The notes below the pieces were generated by a model that was not told the DNA's origin, ran no database searches, and was given only the letters and a program-made list of their open reading frames with translations. DNA of 64,000 bases, taken from positions 9,494,174 to 9,558,173 of the forward strand of contig NW_004624778.1 of NCBI RefSeq assembly GCF_000247695.1. Reading direction: 5' to 3'. Position 1 is the first letter of the stretch; the number at the start of each line of letters is the position of its first letter. Below, one piece after another: positions 1 to 11,300 of the stretch. The DNA comes from Heterocephalus glaber (lineage: Eukaryota > Chordata > Mammalia > Rodentia > Bathyergidae). The position numbers were made by a program, and so were the translations under genes.

Positions 1-969
1 TCCAGGACAAGTATTTCAGCAGGTCCTCAAGCTTCATTTGAGTTTAAACGTGGAGGGAAGAAACAAGCAGGCAATAGAGAACTAAGTCCCCAGTTTCCTT
101 CTTGACCACGGGGCATTCAAATTGCAAACCTGGTGTCTGTCATGGGTTGCGACTTCAACATCAACAGGGCCAAGGAAGCAATATAAACAGGGGAACCCAA
201 GGGAATGGAGGGACCTGGTAGCTGGAAGGAGTCAGCCCAGTCTGCACTCCCCATCCCGTGGACTAAATAAAACACGTGTGCACAACATGGTCATCACAGA
301 GCACCAGCCTCGTCACCCAGGTCCAACAGGGGCTCCTCCAGGGGCATACACGGCTAATGGAAGCAGGCATGTCACCATCTCTGCTGTCCACTATAATCAA
401 GAGTAAGTGGCCATGCTTTGCACATGCCTCACTTTCACTAATTCAGCATCTTTATATCCCTTCTGAGAGAAATAACATACTTTTAAGATGGTGTATCTCC
501 TCACATTTGAGAGATGCAGAAATTCTCAAAGTTGACTTTTTTACACTGGAAGAATATAAATGGGGTTCAAAACAAAGGGCTCTATATGACTCCCAAAGCA
601 GTCATATCTGGCACAGGAGTCCTGACATTTAAATAAAATGGGAGAGAGAAGTGGAGACATATAAAGAACTCTATCTGGGGGCCTTGTGAGGTGACTGGGA
701 CATTCACCAACTGTTAGTGGTTCGGTACCCAAGTGGAACTATTTGTGATGAACATAATTAAAAAGCCCCCAGAAAGTTTTAAGAGATAAGAACTTACACA
801 CATGCATGCAAGCATACATACTCACACACCCAAGAACTAGCTAATGGCTCCCAGTCAACTACTTCTCGGTTGAACTGGGCTCTGCAGTGAAACTGAGCAA
901 TTACTTTTGCAAAGCAAAGTTAAATGTAAACATAAACAACAATGAGGTTTTTCAGGAGCCTTAGTGTTA
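1..969 (-). other. EPG5: Probable EPG5 3' UTR (proximal part)
   Basis: These bases follow the EPG5 stop codon on the minus strand with no splice site needed. I found no AATAAA or ATTAAA on the minus strand here, so cleavage probably occurs beyond the left edge, in keeping with the long 3' UTR of mammalian EPG5. The small reading frames in this stretch have no recognisable similarity and are taken as chance. UTR status is inferred from position. Confidence 0.7.
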
Positions 970-1152
970 CTATCGTATGTTATCCAAATAATGCACTTCA
1001 GGATAGAGACCATTAACGAGAAGAGCCAGGAAGCTTTTCCCATCTTGGAGACAATGTCCGGGATGCTTTATAAACTGGGCAGCTTGCAATATCTGATCCT
1101 GGTATTCAATATACTGCTTACTCAGTGTTATGGACTCAAGAGCAGCCAGAGC
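970..1152 (-). CDS. EPG5: EPG5 exon w31 (terminal coding exon)
   Basis: Starts [17 protein letters not shown] and ends [11 protein letters not shown] then TAG at 970-972. The acceptor is a pyrimidine tract ending TTCTAG. Length 183 nt including stop, entered in phase 0. The C-terminus has the usual family ending. Confidence 0.95.
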   Translation of the reverse strand, partial: ALAALESITLSKQYIEYQDQILQAAQFIKHPGHCLQDGKSFLALLVNGLYPEVHYLDNIR

Positions 1153-4100
1153 CTAGAAGACAAGACAGACAACAGGTTACAGATGCACATCACCAAGTAC
1201 CCCAGATAGAACGGACCTACCAGGATCACCTGGTTCCACCATGAGCCTCAGGGGAAGGAAGCCAACAAAACCAGAGTCAGGAGTTCAGAAGGCAGACGCT
1301 GATTAACCCAGACCAGAGGGAAGCCTGCAACTCAACCCTCTCTCCTTTGGCAGCCTCCTTCAGTGCTGTTATCTCCCTACCCTGTCTTGCCAAGAGCCAC
1401 AAGCAGCAGCTAGGCTGGTCTTACTGCCCACCAGCCACACCTATTTTCCCCGAAACTGCCCTGTCCTCCCCACCAAACATTGGCACCTTCCCTTCTCAGG
1501 GCTCAATAGGAAACCACAGGCACAGGTGCATCTCACTAAGGTGAGACCTGTGTAGTCTAGCTGTTGGGGTGGTTCTTAGGTTAGAAAATAGTACCATATT
1601 AAACTGACTAACTGAATGAAATTCTAAAGAAAACAGCTAAGTGCTGCCACAGGTAAATGATACGGTCACTGAATCAGCCAACAAGCATAAAGTACAAGTC
1701 AGTGCCTTCCAATTCCACATAACAAATACTACAGAGCTAAGGGGAGAAAATGTTCTCACATCTCTCTTCAAAGAAATGAAGAAAGAAAAATGTTCTATGG
1801 TTCCATAATTTTAATTTTTCCTTACTTCATAGAAGAGAAGGAGAAGAGACTATACATGAAGAAAGCAAAAAATTAGAGGAGTGCTCGGGGTGGGGTTTTG
1901 TTCTCCCAACACACAAACTCATCCAACCTCAAGGTTCTGAAAGCATCTTCTCCCCAGTGGGGCATACCCACCCCAGGTCCCTTCCTGTCCCAGGGATGGG
2001 AACTGCAACACTAGAAAATATCTATTACATTTTGGAATTTACTTGGTTCAGAAAACCAGGAAGGAATATTTTTTTCTTTTGAGCCTGGTAAATGAAATGG
2101 AAGCTTAGAAATAAATTACCAGGAAGGCTGTGTAGAGTTCAATCTAAGAACAGGAATCAAAGGGGCCAAAACCAGGTGTAGTAGCACATGTCTGTAATAC
2201 CAACAATCTGGGCAGCTAAGGCAGAAGGATCAAAAGTTCAAGTTCAGCCTAGGCAACTTAGCCACTTAGTGAGACCTATATCAAAATTTAAAAAGAGCTA
2301 GGGAAGTAGTTCAATGTAAAGGTCCTCAGTTCAATCCCTATACTGCCAAAATAACAGTGGCAGGGAGGAGGCGCAAGACACTCTCATGAATAATAATGTC
2401 TCTCTCCACCCCTTTCTTAAAATTTAGCCCCCCAAATGGTCCACTGTGATAGCTTGCATAAGATTAATGGTTTTGAGAGCTGGGGATTTAGATTAGTGGT
2501 TCAACTGCCTGCCTTGCAAGCACAAGGTCCCAAAACAAAAAAACCCAAAACCAAAACAAAACAAAATAAAACAAAACAAAAAAACATTAATCATTTGGTA
2601 AAATGATGGCTTTTTCCAAGTCTAGAAAATCCCAACGGAAGTATGCAAGGGACATGCATAGTGTCATTACTTTGAGTGTGATTGATGGAAGGTAGGCAAA
2701 GAGGGGGCCGGTGACCTGTGGCCACAGCTAAAGCAAGTTGCTGATGATGCTCCACATCTGGGGGCCACAGGAAAGTAGAACACTCCTCAAATATAGCCTG
2801 AAATGTATCTCACAGGCTTCCCCACCTGCCTCGTGAAGACTCACCCACCTGCCACAAGTTACAGGAATGGGATCACTGCCACGTCTCCAGCCACGTTTTT
2901 AGAATAAACTGTAAACTTCTCACAGCTGCCATTTTGTTGCTACTGGGTTATTCCAGCACTGGCCAACATTCACACTTACAAAACAGGTAACTATCTTCCA
3001 ATAGAGAGGGCACACCAAAGGGAACACTATCATGCCGTCAAGTGTGCAGGCCAGAACTGCCACCTCCCCTCCTTCTGCGGAAGGTGTGCTACAAAACTGC
3101 TTAACCCTTAAGTGTTAAGCTGTTTTTACTGACCTGCTGAGCTTTTGGGCTAAGATGTAATTCAGGGCCAGGCTTCAAACGGATCTGGTCTTCTGTAAGA
3201 ACCTGCACTGAAAGGAAGGCAGCCATGCTTCGAGCAACCACTCGGAACCTGGGATGTCAGGGAGAGGTCAGAAGAAGCAAGTGACTGTTCAAGTAAGCAT
3301 TTAAAAATGAAGTCTTTTCTATGAAAAACAAAAGAAGATAACTGCACTTCCAGATCTACCATATAGTAAGCCTCTTCAGGAAAATCAAGTATGATCCAAG
3401 AAACAGCTTTAATCTTCCCTTCCATTATTACCACCCCCAAAATGTGTGCATACTTCAGATTCAAGAAAGAAAGTGTTGGCAAAGATGTGGAATGACTGAA
3501 ATCCTTATATATGGCTGTTGGGAATGTAAACGGTGCAGGTGCTGTGAAAAACAGTTTGGTACTTCCTTAATAAGTAAAACAGAGTTGTAACATGACCCTG
3601 TGATTCCATTCCTTTGTACATATCCACAAGAATTGAAAACAGTTGTGCCAACAATGGTTTGTACATTAATGTTTCTGGCAGCATTATCACGATAGCTGAG
3701 TGAACAATCCAAATGTCCATCAGTTGATGGATGGAAAAACAAAATGTGACAGATGAACATGACAATATTATTCAGCCATTTTTAAAAGGAATAAAGATGA
3801 ACCTTGAAAACTTTATACTAAGTGAAAGAAGCCGAACCAGAAGCCACATACTATATAACTCTATTTTATGAAATGTCCAAGTAGAATTTAATACATAAAA
3901 TCATAAAGTCAACTAGTGTTTGCTAGAAACTAAGGAGAGAAAGGGAATGGAGGTGATTGTTTAATGGGTACAGGGCTTCCTTCTGGGGTGATAAAATGTT
4001 CTGGAAACTGACAGTGATGGCTACAGTACTATGACTGTATTGTAACTGAACTGTACATATTAAAATGGTTATCGTAGTAAATTTTAAATGATGTATATTT

Positions 4101-7100
4101 TTCCACAACTTTTTAAAAAGAATAAAAGGACTTGGGCCGGGGATTTAGCTCAGTGGTTTCACCACCTGCTGCGCAAGCACAAGGACCCAAGTTCGATCCT
4201 GGGTACCAAAAAAAAAGGAATAAAAGGACTTGATTCAAGCAAAACATATACAAGCCCAATTTAAGTAGAAAAATAAGAATTTTGCCAAATTTCACCATAA
4301 ATAAAGAAGCATGAGGTTAACTGGTGTAGAATAAGTGGCTCCCAATATGATAAGCTATCCCACAAGAAGACTGAGGTCCAGAATTGTATGAGAATTCCTT
4401 TCAACACTTGACAGGCTTGAAAATAAAATCATGACACAAGCTGGGGATGTGGCTCAGTGGTTGAATGTGTACTTAACATGCATGAGGCCCGGGGTTCAAT
4501 AAGAAAGAGAGGGAAAAAAGAAAAGAGAGCTAGATAACAGGGAAGGGAGGGAGGAAGAAAAGAAAAAAGGAAAGAAAAACATGATATAAATAAGTATTAC
4601 AAGATAGGATAGAAAGATAATGGCAAATTCTTTCACACATTGAGATTTTTAGCAACAAGACCTAGACTTCTTTCTCTTTACTTATTAACAGACCTCAACA
4701 CATCTTAATGACTTAGGGGTTCACTAGAATCCCTCACAAGTTCTAGAGGATTAAGTGCCCACAATGAAGCAGATGACTGACTAGGATTTTGTTTTTTGTA
4801 CCAGGGATCAAACTCAGGACTTTGCACTTGCGAGGCAGGTGGCAGCACCACTGAGCTAAATCCCCGGCTCTGCCTAAGGTATTTTAACCTACCTGTACAC
4901 CATCACTTTTTGGCTCAAAACCAAAAAGAAATCAGTACTGCAGTTAAGCTACAAAGTCAAAATATAGGAGAAACTACTAAAATATACTATTTAAACTTAA
5001 AAATAAAGTCATTATGCAAGAAAAAAATGCTATTTTGGCACACAAAGATGTAATCAGACTTCAATGTTTCCCGTGTCACATCAGAAGCCTACTGTGAACA
5101 GCAATAGGTGTTCCTTACCTGTTGGACAAGGGTGACTTCCGGCCCAACCCGATTGCCCCCAGAATCCCCGAACTGAGCCTTTCCTCAGCCACAAGGCTCT
5201 GCCTATTCTGAAGCATGAGCAGAATCCGGACAACAGATTCTGTCAGGACCAAGTCGTTTTGCTCCATCTGAATCAGGGACAGCTGTAGGACTTGATGCCA
5301 CCACAGAAACAGCTTTGCCTCTTCCTGTGAGGAGCTGTGGGAGATACCAGAAGAAATAAAATCAGAAGTGGATTTTTTCCATTCACATTTAACTGAAAGT
5401 CTGCCTTTGAGTTTGATGTAAAGGGAATTGTTAGGACTTTAAAAGCCTAAGCTGTTTATTTTTCAGTTTCCCATATAAGAGAAACAATGTGATATTTAAG
5501 CTTGTGTGTTTGATTTATCACACTTAACATTATGGTCTCAAGGTGCATCCATTTTCCTACAAATGACTCAAGTTTATCTTTCTCTATGGCAGAGTAGTAC
5601 TCTATGGTGTGTAAATACCACATTTTCTTTATCCATTCATCTGTTGACGGACATAATGGGCTGCTTCCAAGATTTAGCTATTATGAATTGTGCTGCTATG
5701 AACATGGATGTGCATGTATCACTGTAATATGATGTCTTTAACTCTTCGGGGAAGATATCTAGAAGGGGAAGAGCGGGTCAAATGGAATTTCTAGTTTACT
5801 TTGAGGAATTCCAGATAAATCATTCTCAAAGGGGAAGATGATCAACAGATGGAGGGAGGGAGGAGGAAGGAGGGAGGGAGAAAGGGATAAGAAATGAAAT
5901 ACAGAAATCGGGATGTGTTATGTATATGTATCAACTCCACACAAGGAATATAAACATTATATACTGCAAACATGTACCAAAAAAAAGGAAGGGGCTCAAG
6001 GGAAGGAAGAGGGAGGGAAGGGAAAATGGATGAAAAAAGGAATTAAGATTTATTATGTACATGTACCAACTTCCCACAAAGAATGTAAACATTATATACT
6101 ATACCCATGTACAGTACTAATAAAAAAAAAAGCCTTGGGTGATGATGTTAATAAAATGTTAATGTTATTAAAATAACAGAATTGTCACAGCTACCATTTA
6201 TCAAACACTTACTCCATGCCAGAAATACTGTGTCTTGGCTTTATGTTCAAAAATTTCACTTTATCCTCATAACCCTAGGCTAAGGATTATTCTCTCTACT
6301 TAACACAGAAAAACTGAAGCTTGGTGATTAAAAAATGCTTGTTTTAGAATGGTGATGGTGAACCTTTTAGAGCTTTCAATGATATAAACAGACCACTGCA
6401 GCACACATATCATAGGTTTGCCACTATTTTAGGACATAAAAAATCTGCTCAGAAAATTAGCCGATCAATGTAAGAATCTGTCCCAAATAAGTATCACTAT
6501 ATCTCATAACCTTGTTAGTTTTTTACATGTCACTTGGTTCTGTGCCCTTAAATATACACTAAATTCCAAGTTAATCAAACACAAGTTTGATACAGCAGCC
6601 AGCAGGCCAATGTACCTTGGATACACTTGTTCCAACCACTTGCTGAGGAGCAGCAGCACTTTCATTTCATTCCGTAAAGTCTGTTCACTGTTTAAACGCT
6701 GAAGCAGGTAGACATACAGAGTCAAGTAACTGCCAAGCGCGAGGCACTCCTGTAGGAACTCTTCAGTAGTGAGCTCAGGTACTTGAAGAGACACGAGGAT
6801 GGGCCCCCATCCTAAATTTTGATTGAGGGAGCCTAAGAACAAGACAGGAATCATAATATACGCAAAAGTCTAATTATTTAACAACTCTAATAAATCTTTC
6901 TTTTCATGTTAGGACAATAATTCTCGCAGTGATCCTACAGACCACAAAAGTCAAATGTACCCTGGAACTTCAACTGAAAAGCCCTCATGCTCAATGCCAC
7001 TAGAGGGGATTAGGAAGTCAGAACTTGGGGCTGCATATTTATAAATCACCTTTCTCATCATGTTATGATCATTAACATCTTCTGCAGTGGTCATCTAATA

Positions 7101-8296
7101 GTTTTAACTTTAAAACTATTTTTAAGTATGTATAAATGCACTTCTCCAAGGAAAACTGTTATCACTTGATGCATCATACATATTTTACGTACCAAAGCTT
7201 AGCTCTTATTTTGATAGAAACTTTGATTTTTAGTAACAAAAATTTAAGAGTATTATTCCAACGGTTCTTAACTTTTGGGGAGAATAAAGGTTGGGTACCT
7301 AGAGACATGCACAACATGGGTGGACACAGATGGTTCGTGGATTGTCAGGATAAGACACATGGGAGGTTTTAGGCACCTTTACTGGATTCTTGCCCTGATA
7401 TCCTTTTTTCTCTCTCACTATCTGTAGTATGTGTATCTGGATACCACAGTTGAGAAGGGCTGTTCTAAGCAACTTTTACTAATCAGACTAAGTTGTCTCA
7501 AGAGTCTGAGAGTTTAGAGGCAGAGGTAAGAAAGATAAAAGGAACGGTGGGGCACAGGGGAGAGTGACCCCTTCATATAGTTTAAAGAACATGACAAGAA
7601 ACAAATAAAAAGATTCTATGAAAATTCATTTACCAAAAGTGACCCAAAAGGGGGAAATTTAACACAGTAAATCATTAGTATAGAGATTCTGGTGTACAAC
7701 ATTTATTTTGAGGACTATGATTCTGCCTAGCAGAATAGAACCGGTCTGATATGCTAAAACCAATACAAAATAAATTAAGCTCTTCTCCCTTGAAATGTGT
7801 GATTATACCAACAGACATGGGCCAGAGGTCTTCATGCTAAGAACAGATCTTTCTTTATGGGTCTTCATGCTAACTACAGATCTTTTTTTATGGGGAAAGA
7901 AAAAAATATTTATACATATACATATACATATATATGTCTCCATCTTTCCCTGGGAAGTCTGGAAGGATACCTCCTGATGAAAAGACTTTAACCTTTCCTG
8001 GGAAAGACCAACACAATGAGAAGAGAAGATGATATCCTCTTACTTTCCTTGAAGTAGGCAGTGATGCAGGCTTCTGTAATCTCTGCCATGTGGTGAACAG
8101 AAGCCAGGCTCTGGCAGGCTGCTGTTAAAAGAGGCAGCACCACCAACCCATGGACTTTTTGGCCAATCCAGGTCCGAATACTGCTCCGCAGGAACTCAGC
8201 CGTTGGGATGGTTGCATTGTTCATCATCATTAGCACTTCCATAAAGAGGCTGCTGAGGGCCATGTGGCAGGCTTGGCTGTCCATGTCTGAAAGGGA

Positions 8297-8338
<42 letters not shown>

Positions 8339-11300
8339 AAGCAGCTGCAATGTGATCGGGGACAACAGGAATGATCATAAGGAAAACTGGTGCTTCAATT
8401 GTAATTGCTCTCTGGGGACCAAAAGAAAGACTCCGGATGGTGTTTGGCTTTTATGGCTACATACGGCACATAAGTATTTTGTAAGAGCAAACTACTAAGA
8501 GTTCTATGGGTATAGCAACGTGACAGAAGAATACCTTAAAAAATGCACATATATCAAGCTGATGTGAAAGAGTAAATTTATCAGAGCATGACTAATTACC
8601 TTTATTTTCCAAGTTTTGCATGAGCAAAACTTGATAGATCTCAAGATTGGCATTTTGGAGATCTCAACAGTCAGTTTGATAAACTAGTTAGCAACAGTAA
8701 CCCATGCCCTACCACAGCCACTGCCAAGGCTATCATCACTGCAGGGTGATTTACACAGAATCAAGGTTATTAGTTAAAACTAAACATAAAAATAAGGAAA
8801 ATCTTTTTAAGGTTCCTAACAGTAGCTCTTCTTGTCATTTTTTTTTTTTTTTAAAGAGACAGGGGTCTATGTTGCCCAGTCTGGACCAAAACTCTTGGGC
8901 CTACAGGCACATGCCACCACACATGGCTATTTGTTTTTTTAAATAAAAAGAGCAATCATTTCATAAGGGAATTGCACAGGAGGATGTCACTGAGACAGAC
9001 TCCTTCACACCACAACAGAAAATACATGTTACTGCGAGGTTTAATAGGCATAATTTTTGCCAACTATTTGTAGCTCTCCTTGAGTTAGGTACTTATTTTT
9101 TTAATAGAATAGAACTGAGGATTCAGTACTTGTCAACAGGAAGAGTAAGAATTTGGGAGATCTCCCTCATCATATACATCAAAACAAACTCATTATTTAC
9201 TCAGTGTTAAATAGACTCTAATTTAATGTTACTGTAGGATCTATTATCAGATAAGGACTTAAAAAAAGAACCTTAAGGAGACAGAAAATAACAGTATGTG
9301 TAATTTATTTTTTTCATCTATTTCTATGAGTATTCATATTATTCTTCGTAATAAAGGCCTTATCTCAATTTCAACTGAGTAACAATTTAAATTTTAATTT
9401 ACCTTTTAAGTATGACACATAGGGAGAAATCATGGCAACAAGCCTCAAAACAGACCCCAGCCTGTTTATCCTTAACAGGGCCAACAAATGTTTCCCTGAA
9501 ACTATCTGATCCTCTTACTCTTTTGACTAGTCTTTCTAGAACACCCTTGCTCACTTTCCCTGGCCAGCTATTATTCAACCTACGTGGCCCAATGATACAT
9601 AACCACCTCCATCACTTTCTCTGGCACTGCCTATGATCCTTCCTTTCCTCCCTCCTTCACTCTCTCTCTCCTCACTTCCCCCACTCTCTCCCTCTTTTTT
9701 CTCCTTTCTTTCTTCCTTTTTCTTTCACAATCTATATAGTATGAATTCTTGCTTCAAAACCACATGAGCTTGTATTTATCAATTTTCAAAATAAATCCCT
9801 GCCACACAGACAGCTGGTCCAACATCAAGGTGAGAAGAGGTAACTGTCTGTGCTCTTCTTACAGGGGCATGCTGATTTTTGGCTCATTGTTACAGTAAAG
9901 ATGTGAGAGCTCTGTGGCTTATGCATGGAGTCTCCTTTTAGGCTCCCACCTGGGACAGGCCCTGGGCCTCATCAGCTCCCCATAGTGTCCTCAGAAGGTA
10001 TAGATGAAGCCAACCTCAGTACTTCATCTACCTTTATAGGCTTATCCTTTCACTTTGTTTCTGGTCTCTGACACATCCTTTTGCCATTCCATTTGTAAGT
10101 TTATTTTTTGGTTTCTTAAAAACTTTTTATCCAGTCTTCTTGGTTGTTTTTCCCAGGAAAGGCAGTCTGGATATCTAGTCTACCAAGCTCCTAGCAGCAG
10201 ATATGCTCTCTCTATAAACTATCCTGACAAGTCAACAGCTAATTCTGAAAGACTCTCCTAGTTAAGACCAAATGCTAAGAAGGCTGCTTTCTCAAAGGTC
10301 TCCTACTAACCCCTCATCATCAAATCCAGGCACCCTGCTCAAACCTCAGTCCAGGTCACCTCATGCCAGCATCTTCCAGGGTCAACCCCTCCTCAAGTTC
10401 TTAACACTCATGCTTTCCCCCAGCATCTGAGTGTCCCGGGTCCAAAGAGCTATGACTACCACTGCTTCTCTGGACACAGGAATGACAGGGTCTTGCCCAT
10501 CTTCCCCATCCACAATGCCTCATACATGGCAGAAATTCACTGCATGAATACATGACTTCCCACTGGTCACTTACCAGGTGGATTAAAGACAATGATATCA
10601 TCTAAGAGCTTAGATATTTCTTGCTCTAGGACTGCAAAGGTGATTTTTCCATTTTGTTCCAGGTCACTGAGAAACTGAACCATCTGATGAGTGAAAGCTT
10701 GGCATTTTGGAACTATATCCTGACAAAAAGAAAAAGGATCATTCAAGTTAATCCAAGCAAGACTGTCAACTGAGTGTATCCTGGGAACATGGCACTGCAC
10801 TGACGCTTGGGTAAGGATGAGTGGGGAAAGAACAAGAAGCCACTCAAAGGCCTCATCCAGGTGGGCCAGGGGACCTGTGTTGGGGGGATATGAAAGCCCC
10901 TGTTCTCCCAGGTTATGCAGAACACTCCTCCCACCCCTTACTACATTAATAATGACACTAAGTAAACAATGATTGTTTGCCAGGAACTTTTCACAAAACT
11001 TATGTGCTCAACCCTCACAACATACTCTGAAGCAAGGTATTTTCAATTCAGAAGAGAAAACTAGGACCTCCTCAAGGTCAGAATGGCAGTTAGTTGAAAT
11101 CTGAGTCTGTCAGACCTAAAGCACATATCATCACTGTCCCTGCCACTCTGCTGTGACATTCAGATAATGAAACTAGTTAGCCTACTGCCTTGCCTCAATC
11201 TACTCTGATCTTATCAACGTGTGATACTTCTAGGAAGTAAAGTCTTACCAAAAGAAGGGAATCAAACAAAAGGGTCCAAGAGGCCAACATAAACTCACAA

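Noticed and set aside
3162..3482. 106-codon minus-strand open frame
   Set aside because: It overlaps EPG5 exon w30 in the wrong frame and runs into an L1; the true exon frame is different and has splice sites.
4135..4217. tRNA gene (GGGATTTAGCTCAGTGG and GTTCGATCC look like A and B boxes)
   Set aside because: These are the tRNA-derived promoter boxes of an ID SINE; there is no cloverleaf, an A tail follows, and the same unit recurs many times with target-site duplications.
5825..6130. CRISPR-like or satellite array
   Set aside because: Only two diverged units with A tails and L1 3' UTR character; no regular spacers.
6330..6450. Short inverted arms (GGTGAACCTTTT ... AGGTTTGCCAC) suggesting a hAT relic
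   Set aside because: Arms too short and diverged to call without a database comparison.
8298..8340. Coding HTHTHT/VCVCVC repeats in frames over the (AC)n tract
   Set aside because: Translation of a microsatellite in an intron.
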